From: Roseovarius nitratireducens
Lineage (GTDB): Bacteria > Pseudomonadota > Alphaproteobacteria > Rhodobacterales > Rhodobacteraceae
Assembly: GCF_002925845.1 (NCBI RefSeq)
Contig: NZ_PDNI01000017.1
Span: 1-64,000 of the forward strand
DNA: 64,000 nt
Direction: 5' to 3'
Both the position numbers and the translations under genes were made by a program. The notes under the pieces are model-generated. The model was not told the origin of the DNA. It saw nothing but the letters and a program-made list of their open reading frames with translations, and ran no database searches. This document shows positions 1-7,938 of the stretch, in pieces (position 1 is the stretch's first letter; each line of letters starts with the position of its first letter).

Positions 1-20
1 GCCGCGCGCCACCCCATCGG

Positions 21-176
21 TCAAAGACGTCCGGTCAGAACCAGAACGACAAGAATCACCAGGATGAGCCCGAGCCCACCGCTGGGACCATAGCCCCAGG
101 ACCGGCTGTGACCCCACGTTGGAAGCGTGCCAAGCAACGCCAGCACGAGCACAACGATGAGAATGGTGCCGAGCAT
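21..176 (-). CDS. DUF3309 family small membrane protein (51 aa)
   Basis: Reading the minus strand from the ATG at 176 gives a 51-residue protein that starts MLGTILIVVLVLALLGTLP, continues with a short polar GHSRSWGYGPSGG linker, and ends in a second hydrophobic stretch. This two-helix hairpin with a Trp-Gly-His-Ser loop is the DUF3309 pattern. A purine-rich ribosome binding site (aaaagga) lies 7 bases upstream. The function of the family is unknown; members are common in Proteobacteria, often beside stress genes. It is the first of a series of tiny membrane proteins in the first 10 kb. Confidence 0.85.
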   Translation of the reverse strand: MLGTILIVVLVLALLGTLPTWGHSRSWGYGPSGGLGLILVILVVLVLTGRL

Positions 177-262
177 GTGGCTATCCTTTTCCTGATCTGA
201 AAATTGGCGGCCCTGCCACGCCTGAGGAGGGGGAGGCGCGGCAGGACCATTCGGCGGCGGCG

Positions 263-429
263 TCAGCCCCGGTTGGGGTCGGCCTGCATCTCGCCGAATA
301 CTTGTTCGAGCGGACCGTCGATCCTGGTCGCCCGGTCAGAGAACGCGTGGAACTTGCTTTCGACCCAGCGTTCCGCGTTTTTAGAAATGCATCGGTGCCT
401 TCTTGGCTTTGATCTTTCATCACGATCAT
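263..429 (-). pseudogene. Small hypothetical gene with an apparent -1 frameshift
   Basis: One minus-strand frame opens with an ATG at 429 (or 420) and reads MKDQSQEGTDAFLK. The coding character then moves to another frame at an A5 run near 380-385 and continues NAERWVESKFHAFSDRATR to a TGA at 263. Inserting one A would give a continuous protein of about 50 residues. The second frame has no start codon of its own between its last stop and the coding-like stretch. I do not recognise the family. It could be a decayed gene, a sequencing error in a homopolymer, or chance. Confidence 0.4.
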
Positions 430-595
430 CGCCCTTGGCCGCGTTGTCGGTCTCGGACGATTAGGTCGCGCGACCTTTTCCTGCCTGACGGATCGTCAGA
501 CGTGGTCGTGACCGGATCGACGATACCCCGCCTGCAAGGGTGAGCGCGAGGCCATCCGATTATGCACATCTTCGCGAATTTCAGCCCTCGCGGCA

Positions 596-609
596 CTAAC
601 CCACATCAG
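596..609. promoter_or_regulatory. FNR/FixK-like palindrome CTAA-N6-TCAG
   Basis: CTAA CCCACA TCAG sits in the 464-base gap between the minus-strand small ORF (start 429) and the plus-strand permease (start 894). It has the 4-6-4 architecture of FNR/FixK/DNR boxes (TTGA-N6-TCAA) but with C/G at the outer positions. The same pattern recurs at 6741, 9042 and 9120, with a looser copy at 4070. I see no other gene in 430-893; the frames there do not look coding. Confidence 0.45.
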
Positions 610-893
610 CGTTGACGACATCTGTTTTCCCTAAGATCGAGGCGTGTCTTATCCTGCGCCTCGCCCGGAATGCAGTCTTTGCACATTGCCAAACCGGGTG
701 GGATCATCGACCCGCTCTGCGTGTCGGCATCGACGGCCAGTATCCGAGGTGGCGGCCTCCCCGGCGTGACATCCGGCACGTTCGTTGCCGGATCCGTTCG
801 GCCCACGCGCCGGCGAATGTGAGCTTTTCAAGTCCCCGCCATGATCAGACAGATCCTTGATGCCCGCGATCATCAGAAAGGCACGCGCGCCAA

Positions 894-2123
894 ATGTCAG
901 AAGACCAAGCGAAAACAATATCGACCCCAACGCGCTCCAAGCCTGTGGGCGGATGGTTCTCCACACTCGAACGCGGTTCGTTCCAGACACTGTTTCTGGG
1001 CATCATCGCAGGGGTGATGGCCCTGGCTGCCCTGGATGCGGCCAGTCTGATCGCGATTCCCACGGTGCTGGCCTTGCTCTGTGCGATCGCGCTCGCGCCA
1101 GCAGTCCGGTGGCTGGAACGCACGGGCGCGCCCGCATCGCTTTGCGCGGCTGTCGTCGTGGGCGGCCTTCTGGTCGGGACGGCGATCACCGTTTATGCGT
1201 TCGCGCCCTCGGCCGAGGCCCTGAGCAAGCGCGGGCCGGAAATCTTGCGCGAGGCGGAGTGGCGCGCGCGCCGGATCATATCCGACCTGTCACCCGCAAC
1301 CGAAGGCGGGACGCGCTCGGGATCCTCCGCCGGGCTGGAAGAAAGCCGGGTCACCAATCCCGACAATCCGCCTTTGCCGGATGAGGACGATGGAAACGAC
1401 ACAGACGACGACGCCATGGACAAGCTGGTGGATGGAGGGCAGCGATTGCTGGCGGACTGGGCGATCGGCGCGCCGAGGGTTGCTGCAGGTGCCTTGTTGT
1501 GGGCCATGCTGACTTTTTTCCTGTTGCGTGATCGCGTGATGCTGGCCCGCTGGGGCCTGTCGCTGATTTCCCAGGCCTCGACGCGCCGGGCGGTTGGCCG
1601 GGCCATGCGAGATGTAAGAACGAACGTCGCGCGCTACCTTCTGGCCATCACGGTTGTAAACCTGGGCCTCGGGATCGTCATCGCGATCGCGTTCCACCTG
1701 ATCGGCATGGCGCATGCGCCTCTCTGGGGTCTCGCGGCCGCGCTCGCAAACTTCATGCCCATTGTCGGGTTTGCCATCCTGTCGGTGGTCACGCTTGCAG
1801 TCGGCATCGCTTCGTTCAACGATCCGGTTGTCGCTCTCATACCCTTTGCCGTGGTCGTGACGCTGAATGCCATCGAGGCCAACGTGGTTACACCCATGAT
1901 CATAGGGTCGCGCATTCAGATTGCGCCGATCGCCATTTTCGCGGCAATCGCCCTGGGGGCCTGGCTCTGGGGGGCAGCCGGGGCGCTGATCGCCACCCCG
2001 GCATTGATTGTCGCGGCAGCCTTCGCGCGACGGCTCAGCGCCGCCGGGCGGCCCTCACTGCCCCGCCGCCATCAGGACGACCCGGATGGAACAGCGGTTT
2101 TGACCGACTGTCCGGGTCCCTGA
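894..2123 (+). CDS. AI-2E family transporter (PerM-like permease)
   Basis: This 409-residue polytopic membrane protein belongs to the AI-2E/PerM (UPF0118) family. It has an N-terminal pair of helices (about residues 30-90), a soluble segment of about 100 residues rich in charge (DEDDGNDTDDD), then four to five C-terminal helices including the family's typical ANFMPIVGF and ITPALIVAAAFAR-like segments. Family members export small solutes or act as cation/proton antiporters, and the substrate here cannot be told. The 3' end faces the OmpA-family gene, with only 16 bases between the two stop codons. A palindromic operator-like site lies about 290 bases upstream. A second family member is at 54016-55125. 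Confidence 0.85.
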   Translation: MSEDQAKTISTPTRSKPVGGWFSTLERGSFQTLFLGIIAGVMALAALDAASLIAIPTVLALLCAIALAPAVRWLERTGAPASLCAAVVVGGLLVGTAITVYAFAPSAEALSKRGPEILREAEWRARRIISDLSPATEGGTRSGSSAGLEESRVTNPDNPPLPDEDDGNDTDDDAMDKLVDGGQRLLADWAIGAPRVAAGALLWAMLTFFLLRDRVMLARWGLSLISQASTRRAVGRAMRDVRTNVARYLLAITVVNLGLGIVIAIAFHLIGMAHAPLWGLAAALANFMPIVGFAILSVVTLAVGIASFNDPVVALIPFAVVVTLNAIEANVVTPMIIGSRIQIAPIAIFAAIALGAWLWGAAGALIATPALIVAAAFARRLSAAGRPSLPRRHQDDPDGTAVLTDCPGP

Positions 2124-2139
2124 CGGGTCCACTTGTCGA

Positions 2140-3900
2140 TCACCTCCCGCTATTGCGCATCAGCGTCGTGATCCGGCGGACGGCGACACGGCGGTTGGCG
2201 CGTTCGGCCTGCTGCGTGGGGATTTTCAGGAAGCGTTCGCCATAGCCCTGCACGACCATGTTTTCGGTCGGCACATCGAAATACTCGTTGAATGCGAGCG
2301 CCACGGACTCGGCGCGCCGATCCGACAGCAGCAGGTTGTAGCCCGGCTCTCCGATCGCATCGGTATAGCCCTCGATCAGAAACAGTTCGGTCGGATCCTC
2401 GGCGATGATGTCGCGCATCAGCAGGCCCATCTGCCGCAACTGCTCTGCCTGCGACGGCTGGATCGCGGCAGACGCGGTGGCGAAGGTCACGTTCCGGAGG
2501 TTGATCTCGGGGCTCAACTGCCGCACTTCATAGATTTCGCGCACCTGTTGCAGGCTGAAGCTGCGGCCGATGTCGCGCTGGTCGGCCGCAAGCAGGGCCG
2601 CGCGCAGGCTCTCGCGGTCGCTGGCCGCCTGATAGTCGTAAGTGTCGGCTTTCGGTTCGGGAAGGTCACGAACCACCACCGGCGCAAACTCCTGGGTGTC
2701 GTCGAACAGCACATATTCGCGCCCGTCCGTCTCGATCAGAACGCGCCTCAGGACGCGCCCGCGGGAATCGCGGATGGTGACGATCTCGGTGCCATCGCTG
2801 CGCATGACATTGGTGCGCGTGGAGCCGTCGCTGAACCGCTGGGTGCGCACATCCGAACCCGGCTGGCGAAGCAACGCATCGTCGTCCTTTAGGATACGGT
2901 AGTCATTGTCGTCATCCACGACGATGACCCGGTCCCCGGTATTCGCCTCGACGCGCTGACCGTTCAACAGGATCCCGCCGACCACCGCCGCGCCGAGCGC
3001 GAGCAGACCTGCCTTTTGCAGATCGCTCATTCCGCTATCGGACTTCGCTTGTGGTGCGGCATTCTGTTGGGTGAGGGTGCCCTGCTGATTTTCAGGGTTC
3101 CATTCGTCGAACTCTTCATCGCTCGAACGGCTTGTCTCTTCGGTGATCGTCTCGGTTGTCACGTCGGCCGAAGTTTCGTCATCGGCCTCGGCCGCGAGTA
3201 CCTCGGCTTCCTCCGCCGCCAGGGCCTCTGCTTCCGCTTCCGCCTCTGCGTGGGCGTCAGCCGCCGCCGCATCTTCCTCGGCCTGATCCGCTGCCGCTGC
3301 GTCGGCCTCTGCCTCGGCTTCCTCCGCCGCCAGAGCCTCTGCTTCCGCTTCCGCTTCTGCCTCGGCGTGGGCGTCAGCCGCCGCCGCCGCATCTTCCTCG
3401 GCCTGATCCGCTGCCGCTGCGTCGGCCTCTGCCTCGGCTTCCTCCGCCGCCAGGGCCTCTGCTTCTGCTTCCGCCTCGGCGTGGGCGTCAGCCACCGCCG
3501 CATCTTCCTCGGCCTGATCCGCTGCCGCTGCGTCGGCCTCTGCCTCGGCTTCCTCCGCCGCCAGAGCCTCTGCTTCCGCTTCCGCCTCGGCGTGGGCCTC
3601 TGCGGCTGCCTCCGCTTCAGCCTCGGTCTGATCCGCTGCCGCAGCGTCAACCTCTGCCTGTGCCTCAGCTTCCGCTTCTGCCTCGGCCTCTGCCTCTGCC
3701 TCGATCTCGGCCGCAGCGTCGTCGACAAGGTTTTCTGCCGTCGCCACGGCTGCGCCAAGTGCTCCCACGTCGTTCCCTGTTTCTGCGTGTGTTTCGGCAT
3801 CGGCAGCGTTCGCGGTGGCTCGTGCCAGCGACGGGACTGGTTGCAGCAATGAGATGGCAGCGAGAATTGCAGTGGTCGATTTCAGGGAATTGCGTGTCAT
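2140..3900 (-). CDS. OmpA-family protein with a long Ala/Glu repeat tract
   Basis: A 586-residue protein with four parts: (1) a signal peptide (to about residue 28, ending SLARA); (2) a low-complexity region at about residues 60-240 made almost only of Ala, Glu, Asp, Gln and His, containing about four copies of a 37-40-residue unit; (3) a linker with a short hydrophobic stretch (LLALGAAVVGGILL) and a globular segment; (4) a C-terminal OmpA peptidoglycan-binding domain at about 465-580 (VTFATASAAI, EGYTDAIGEPGYN, LSDRRAESVA, ANRRVAVRR). The OmpA domain should hold it to peptidoglycan; the repeat tract could be an extended or coiled spacer across the periplasm or outside the cell. The start is supported by an AGAGGA motif 8 bases upstream. 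The high-GC repeats create long open frames on the opposite strand that I do not regard as genes. Confidence 0.85.
   Translation of the reverse strand: MTRNSLKSTTAILAAISLLQPVPSLARATANAADAETHAETGNDVGALGAAVATAENLVDDAAAEIEAEAEAEAEAEAEAQAEVDAAAADQTEAEAEAAAEAHAEAEAEAEALAAEEAEAEADAAAADQAEEDAAVADAHAEAEAEAEALAAEEAEAEADAAAADQAEEDAAAAADAHAEAEAEAEAEALAAEEAEAEADAAAADQAEEDAAAADAHAEAEAEAEALAAEEAEVLAAEADDETSADVTTETITEETSRSSDEEFDEWNPENQQGTLTQQNAAPQAKSDSGMSDLQKAGLLALGAAVVGGILLNGQRVEANTGDRVIVVDDDNDYRILKDDDALLRQPGSDVRTQRFSDGSTRTNVMRSDGTEIVTIRDSRGRVLRRVLIETDGREYVLFDDTQEFAPVVVRDLPEPKADTYDYQAASDRESLRAALLAADQRDIGRSFSLQQVREIYEVRQLSPEINLRNVTFATASAAIQPSQAEQLRQMGLLMRDIIAEDPTELFLIEGYTDAIGEPGYNLLLSDRRAESVALAFNEYFDVPTENMVVQGYGERFLKIPTQQAERANRRVAVRRITTLMRNSGR
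3206..3657. repeat. In-gene tandem repeats, about 111-120 bp period
   Basis: The plus-strand phrase gcttcctccgccgccag begins at 3206, 3317, 3437 and 3548, giving periods of 111, 120 and 111 bases. The copies are near-identical and encode, on the minus strand, the Ala/Glu units of the OmpA-family protein. The length differences are multiples of three, so the frame is kept. Copy number is expected to vary between strains by recombination or slippage. Confidence 0.85.
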
Positions 3901-4069
3901 GTCGTTTTCCTCTCAAAGGGGGTCAGGATTAGCATCGCGGATATCACTCCAGCGCATCGACAGCGGCCCGGCATTTCTCCAGACAAACGGGTTCGTTGTC
4001 GTCCGCGAAGAGCACCATGCCGGGCGCGCCCGATCATGCCCAAGCTAGCGCGAAAGGAATGCGGACAGG

Positions 4070-4083
4070 CTGATGCATGTAAG
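4070..4083. promoter_or_regulatory. FNR/FixK-like palindrome, looser copy CTGA-N6-TAAG
   Basis: CTGA TGCATG TAAG lies almost midway in the 350-base gap between the divergent OmpA-family gene (start 3900) and the secreted-protein gene (start 4251). Read on the other strand it is CTTA CATGCA TCAG, one base off the stricter copies at 596, 6741, 9042 and 9120. It sits about 170 bases from both start codons. No other feature is visible in 3901-4250. Confidence 0.35.
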
Positions 4084-4250
4084 TGCCAGCGGTCGTGAAT
4101 CCTGCGATACATAAGGAACGAGCGGGCGAAACGATGAGTCGTCCGCAGACGTTCACACCTGGCATCACATCCGAACAGGAGTCGTGCGGCATGCCCATCA
4201 GGGCACCGCAGAGGCATCTGGCGATGATGGTGAAAACAAGGACAATCAAA

Positions 4251-4772
4251 ATGAACCTTTTCAAGACCACAGCCCTTTGCAGCGTATTCGCGCTGGCCGC
4301 CGCCGGCCCGCTGGCCGCGTTGGAAAAAACCCTCTCCGGCGTGGAGGTCACATCCGCCCTGAGTTCCTACGAGGAAACCAATGTCCACAAGTTCTGGCCG
4401 ACCCTGGACGAGGACCTCGCCACCGCGATCAGCTCGAAGCTGAATGTCGATGACAAGGCCGACGCGCCGCGGATCTCGGTCGAGATCAACAAGGTTTCGG
4501 TCGATGGCGATACGATGCTGCCGGATTCGGGCGAATTCAACACGCTCGAGGGCACCGTGACCACGTATGAAGGGGGCAACGATCCCGAAGCGGCCAACAA
4601 GGCGGACGACACCGATTCCCAGATCGGCAGCTACGCCCTGCGCATGACGGCCACCAGCGGAGAGCGCGAGGTGCCTGACGACTGGGTCACCGTGGCCCCG
4701 TCCCAGGACGATTTCTACAATGCTCTCGTTGACGCTTACGCGACGACCATTGTCGAGCGCATCGAGGAATAA
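4251..4772 (+). CDS. Secreted protein of unknown function (173 aa)
   Basis: The start at 4251 is chosen because it gives a clean signal peptide (MNLFKTTALCSVFALAAAG, cleavage probably near PLAA-LEKT) and has AAGGA 8 bases upstream; longer in-frame starts upstream give no sensible N-terminus. The mature part of about 150 residues is acidic (many Asp/Glu, few aromatics), has no Cys after the signal and no recognisable motif. It is probably periplasmic. It is transcribed away from the OmpA-family gene and ends in a strong terminator at 4786-4819. I do not recognise the family. Confidence 0.75.
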   Translation: MNLFKTTALCSVFALAAAGPLAALEKTLSGVEVTSALSSYEETNVHKFWPTLDEDLATAISSKLNVDDKADAPRISVEINKVSVDGDTMLPDSGEFNTLEGTVTTYEGGNDPEAANKADDTDSQIGSYALRMTATSGEREVPDDWVTVAPSQDDFYNALVDAYATTIVERIEE

Positions 4773-4785
4773 TCGCTGATATGAG

Positions 4786-4819
4786 ACGCCGGTCCGACAT
4801 CGGTCGGACCGGCGTTTTT
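4786..4819 (+). terminator. Rho-independent terminator
   Basis: A perfect 13-bp stem (ACGCCGGTCCGAC with its complement GTCGGACCGGCGT) with a 4-base loop (atcg) is followed directly by TTTTT. It lies 13 bases after the stop of the secreted-protein gene. Confidence 0.9.
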
Positions 4820-4911
4820 CCAATTCGGGACAGGTTTCCGAAAGGCAAGGACCGGCGCGCAGGCATTTACCGCATGCCCGACCGGATATCGACCTACCGG
4901 AGGCTTCCCGA

Positions 4912-6051
4912 ATGATAAATATTCTCACCACCGCGACACAAGCAATGCAATGGCCAGGCAGCCTGATCCGACCGGCACTGTCGCTCCAGACGGCACTGAG
5001 CGACCTTGTTGTCGAGACGGCATTGCTGCCCTTCAGGACGTTCAGCCCCGCGACAACGGCCGACACGGACGCATCCGGGGCGGGCAAGGTCAAACGCAAG
5101 ATGGGAGCCGTGATCCGGCGGTTACGGGATATGCCAACGCTTGCGTCCGGGGCCGCCACCCGAGCAGGGAGCGGCCAGATGTCCCCCCGCATTCCATCGG
5201 AGGCGCAATACCTGACCCGCAGGCATCGAAGCGCTGCGGGCTCGCGTAGCTTCCGGCTCTATCTGCCGGCCAGCCATCCCGACCGGCCCAAGGGCCTCAT
5301 CCTGATGCTGCATGGTTGCAACCAGACCCCGGAGGATTTTGCCACCGGTACGCATATGAATGCCCTGGCCGAAAAGCATGGTCTGGCCATTGCCTATCCG
5401 GCGCAGACCAGGCGGCAGAACCGGGTGGCCTGCTGGAACTGGCACAAACCGCGCAACCAGATGCGCGGCACCGGAGAGCCCGCCATTCTCGCCGCGCTGA
5501 CGCGCAAGCTGATGCGCGAATTCGGCCTGGGCCGCGATGATGTCTTCGTGGCCGGGCTCTCGGCAGGTGGTGCGATGGCGACAATCCTTGCAGATGTCTA
5601 CCCGGATGTCTTTGCCGCCGCCGGGGTGCATTCCGGCCTTGCGCGGGGGGCGGCATGGGATACGCTTTCGGCGATGTCGGCAATGCATAGCGGCGGCGCG
5701 CCCACCGGAATTGCCGCCATCGCCGCCACGCGGGCAGGGCCGGTGCGCCGGATCATTTTCCAGGGTGCGGACGACCGCACGGTCAACCCGCTCAATGCCG
5801 GATTTATCGTCGCGGCAGAGATGGGCGGGGATGTTGCGCCGACCAGTGTGGGCAAGCGGTCCGTGCGCGGGCGTGACTATTCCCGTAGTTTCTACGCGGA
5901 CCCCAAGGGCGCGGTCCTGATCGAGCTGTGGATGATCGAGGGCTCCGGACATGCCTGGTCCGGGGGCCGCGCGGCGGGATCCTACACCGACACGAAAGGC
6001 CCGGATGCCTCGGCGCAGATGGTGCGTTTCTTTCTGGACAAGCCGACCTGA
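4912..6051 (+). CDS. PHB depolymerase-family esterase (extracellular catalytic type 1)
   Basis: A 379-residue alpha/beta-hydrolase of the short-chain poly(3-hydroxybutyrate) depolymerase/LpqC-like esterase family. Visible elements are the HGCNQTPEDFA oxyanion segment (about residue 125), the nucleophile elbow GLSAG with Ser217, an Asp in GADDRTVNP (about 285) and the catalytic His in GSGHAWSGG (about 345). The first 75 residues form an amphipathic/linker region without a clear signal peptide, as in phasin-like leaders of such esterases. GGAGG-type ribosome binding site before the ATG. Substrate may be PHB oligomers, or acetyl/feruloyl esters as in related enzymes. It stands alone after the terminator. 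Confidence 0.85.
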   Translation: MINILTTATQAMQWPGSLIRPALSLQTALSDLVVETALLPFRTFSPATTADTDASGAGKVKRKMGAVIRRLRDMPTLASGAATRAGSGQMSPRIPSEAQYLTRRHRSAAGSRSFRLYLPASHPDRPKGLILMLHGCNQTPEDFATGTHMNALAEKHGLAIAYPAQTRRQNRVACWNWHKPRNQMRGTGEPAILAALTRKLMREFGLGRDDVFVAGLSAGGAMATILADVYPDVFAAAGVHSGLARGAAWDTLSAMSAMHSGGAPTGIAAIAATRAGPVRRIIFQGADDRTVNPLNAGFIVAAEMGGDVAPTSVGKRSVRGRDYSRSFYADPKGAVLIELWMIEGSGHAWSGGRAAGSYTDTKGPDASAQMVRFFLDKPT

Positions 6052-6125
6052 GACGGGTTCGCTGATTCTGCGAGAGACTAGGGCCACGCCACGAAAGTTG
6101 AAATTTCAAGGAAAGGGATGGGACC

Positions 6126-6473
6126 ATGACAGATGAAGACACGCTTTGGGCCATGGAAGAGCGGTTCTGGACCGAAGGCGCGGACAGCGCGCGATCGATG
6201 ACGGCCAAGGGAGCCGTTCTTGTCTTCCCCTACCCGGTGGGCATCCTGCGGGGTAACGATATCTGGCGGGAAAGCCAGGTCGCGCAGCGCTGGCGCACGG
6301 TTGCTTTTTCCGAGCATTGCTTCTCCCGCGAAAAGGACGTGGCCATCCTGGCCTATCATGTGTCCGCCGAGCGCGACGGCACGCCGATCTATGAGGCGCT
6401 TTGCACGTCGTCTTACCTGAACGACAATGGCACGTGGCTGCGGATGGTGCACCAGCAGACGCCCTTTTCCTAG
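6126..6473 (+). CDS. NTF2-like/DUF4440 family protein (115 aa)
   Basis: A small cytosolic protein with the SnoaL/DUF4440 (NTF2-fold) pattern: an N-terminal helix (EDTLWAMEERFWTEG), a V-F-P-Y-P-V-G-I-L segment, then strands ending in a Trp-containing YLNDNGTWLRMVHQQTPF, which is typical of nuclear-transport-factor-2-like proteins. Members include ketosteroid isomerase-like enzymes and many uncharacterised stress proteins. The start has AAGGAAAGGGA upstream. It is probably monocistronic. Confidence 0.75.
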   Translation: MTDEDTLWAMEERFWTEGADSARSMTAKGAVLVFPYPVGILRGNDIWRESQVAQRWRTVAFSEHCFSREKDVAILAYHVSAERDGTPIYEALCTSSYLNDNGTWLRMVHQQTPFS

Positions 6474-6526
6474 GCCCGGCACCTCCTGTCTTCGCGTCGC
6501 GATGCAGGGCGATCCATGAGATATCG

Positions 6527-6560
6527 GGCCCCGCCGCACGAGGTAAAAGGCGGCGGGGCC
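6527..6560. terminator. GC-rich hairpin (possible terminator)
   Basis: A perfect 11-bp inverted repeat (GGCCCCGCCGC with GCGGCGGGGCC) encloses a 12-base loop. It has no T tract on either side, so it would be a weak or Rho-assisted terminator. It lies after the NTF2-like gene on the plus strand, and on the minus strand just after a TGA at 6575-6577 that may end a small decayed gene. The rest of 6474-6778 has no convincing intact gene. Confidence 0.45.
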
Positions 6561-6740
6561 ATCCGGCACGGGGCTCAGGCTTTGCGCATGGCCACCTTGC
6601 CCTTGCCGAATTCTTTTCGAAGGATGCCTCAGGTCGTTTTGAAGCCATCCTTGACGCGGGGCTTGGCGAGGAACGGAGATCCTGTAAGAGCGCGCGCGCG
6701 CCACGAATCATCAGCTTGATCCGATGCGCCCGCCCGGACA

Positions 6741-6754
6741 CTAACCTGCATCAG
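6741..6754. promoter_or_regulatory. FNR/FixK-like palindrome CTAA-N6-TCAG
   Basis: CTAA CCTGCA TCAG. The core CCTGCA is the one often seen in DNR/FixK-type sites (TTGA-CCTGCA-TCAA). It lies between the ends of two convergent transcription units, which suggests that an overlooked minus-strand gene starts just to its left (an ATG at 6711 has coding-like sequence behind it). Confidence 0.45.
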
Positions 6755-6778
6755 TGCACGGGGCTCGTCGCGAAACCA

Positions 6779-7168
6779 TCAGGACCGGCGCGCCAGAAAG
6801 AAGGCCGCGAGAAAGGCTGCAAGCGGCAGGAGTGGACGGGCTGACCGGGTCAGCGCCATTGCAAGGGCAATGTCCGCCTCGGTGCGGGACCGCGCCTCGG
6901 CAGCCTGTGCCATCCGGCGGGCCACGAGGGCGCGCCCGATCAGATGCACAGCCAGGGCCATCACTCCCATGAGAAAGGCTGCCATAAGCGCTGCTACCGG
7001 AAAACCGAACTGGCCGGTCAGCGCGGCCAGGCCCGATGCGAGCAGCAGCAGCGCCGTTAGCACACACAGCGCTGCCGTCAGGGTCACCGCCGTCACCCGG
7101 ACAGCCGCAGCCCTGGTTCGGGCCGCAAAGACATCACGCAATGGCGCGAGAAACGGCAGGTCCGTCAC
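6779..7168 (-). CDS. YqjE/holin-superfamily-III-like membrane protein
   Basis: A 129-residue protein with two strongly hydrophobic segments (about residues 25-50 and 57-80, VAALMAAFLMGVMALAVHLIG) and a third near the C-terminus, separated by a basic, Ala-rich amphipathic helix. This layout and its position 3 bases after a YqjD-like gene match the yqjD-yqjE arrangement of enterobacteria, in which both are small inner-membrane stress proteins. The exact role is unknown; yqjD binds ribosomes in E. coli, yqjE is uncharacterised. Confidence 0.65.
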   Translation of the reverse strand: MTDLPFLAPLRDVFAARTRAAAVRVTAVTLTAALCVLTALLLLASGLAALTGQFGFPVAALMAAFLMGVMALAVHLIGRALVARRMAQAAEARSRTEADIALAMALTRSARPLLPLAAFLAAFFLARRS

Positions 7169-7171
7169 GGA

Positions 7172-7447
7172 TCAGCCCTTTCGCGCGACAAGGCCGAGCA
7201 AGAGGCCGATGCCCGCCGCGATACCGATCGCTGTCAGTGGATGACCGCGCACCGCGTTGGTGGCTGTTGTCTGGGCGTCCCGGCCGGTCTGGCCGATCTT
7301 GCGCCCGGCGGTTTCGATTCCGTCGGACATGTCTTCGGTGATCGTCGCGGTCAGTTTCGCAAGATCGGCGCGCAGGGTCTCGATCTGCTGGGCGATGTCA
7401 TGCTCTGGCGCATCGGTCTTGGGGTTCAAGGGGGCGGATTTGTTCAT
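7172..7447 (-). CDS. YqjD/ElaB (DUF883)-like membrane-anchored protein
   Basis: 91 residues from the ATG at 7447, which has GGAG 5-8 bases upstream; a longer frame to 7498 lacks such a site. The protein has a polar helical region (IAQQIETLRADLAKLT... TGRKIGQTGRDAQT) followed by AVRGHPLTAIGIAAGIGLLLGLVARKG. The RGHPLTAIGIAAGIGLLLG signature with a C-terminal glycine-rich membrane helix is diagnostic of the YqjD/ElaB/YgaM (DUF883) family, C-tail-anchored proteins that associate with ribosomes in stationary phase in E. coli. It forms an operon with the YqjE-like gene downstream. Confidence 0.85.
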   Translation of the reverse strand: MNKSAPLNPKTDAPEHDIAQQIETLRADLAKLTATITEDMSDGIETAGRKIGQTGRDAQTTATNAVRGHPLTAIGIAAGIGLLLGLVARKG

Positions 7448-7572
7448 GAGTGGTCTCCGGACATTGGGTCGGGTGCCACGGGTCGTGCCGTGGCTCACTT
7501 TTGGCGCAGACCGGTCCCGTGGGGCCGACGCTGGCCGGTGTCATTTTCGCGTGCGGCGAAGAGTGGTTGCGT

Positions 7573-7647
7573 TCAGCGAAGTCCCAGAAGGCCCAGGACG
7601 AACACGATGACCACGATCAGCCCTACGAGATAGACGATCCGGTTCAT
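7573..7647 (-). CDS. 24-residue single-helix membrane peptide
   Basis: From the ATG at 7647 the minus strand reads a 24-residue peptide, MNRIVYLVGLIVVIVFVLG plus LLGLR, then TGA. Very similar 'MxRVVYIVGxVVIVLxxLxFFGLR' peptides occur in other Alphaproteobacteria as tiny hydrophobic proteins. There is a modest gggacagg motif upstream. It may be the first gene of the yqjD-yqjE-like unit (126 bases apart). Confidence 0.6.
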   Translation of the reverse strand: MNRIVYLVGLIVVIVFVLGLLGLR

Positions 7648-7938
7648 TTGGGTGCCTGTCCCGTTCGGGATCACCAACATTGGCATCCCTTCGCACAACA
7701 CTAGCGCTCTGCCCAACCTGCGAAACAACATGGATCAGTATCGCCAGAGGAAGGCTCGCGAACTGCCCCCGGTGGTGCGGGTGTATCGTGGCCGGGCTGA
7801 TCCAGGTAAGTGCGGTCGAGCGGGAAACCGCCATGTTGACCCCTCACCGCCGCATCTCGCGGGGGCCAAGGGTCGGGGAATGGCTCCGCTGCGGCACATG
7901 TGTCGCGCCGGAAGATACCCGTCTCAGGAGATCACACA

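Noticed and set aside
3206-3657. CRISPR-like repeat array
   Set aside because: Repeats are contiguous, in frame, of unequal length and encode protein; there are no unique spacers.
3016-3932. Long open frames on both strands across the Ala/Glu repeat region (up to 278 codons)
   Set aside because: They are by-products of the GC-rich tandem repeats; their translations are Arg/Leu/Cys or Pro/Arg repeats, and only the OmpA-family frame has a signal peptide, a folded domain and a ribosome binding site.
4083-4250. Upstream extension of the secreted protein gene to 4083
   Set aside because: It gives an N-terminus without a signal peptide and spans the intergenic palindrome region; the ATG at 4251 fits a signal peptide and has AAGGA.
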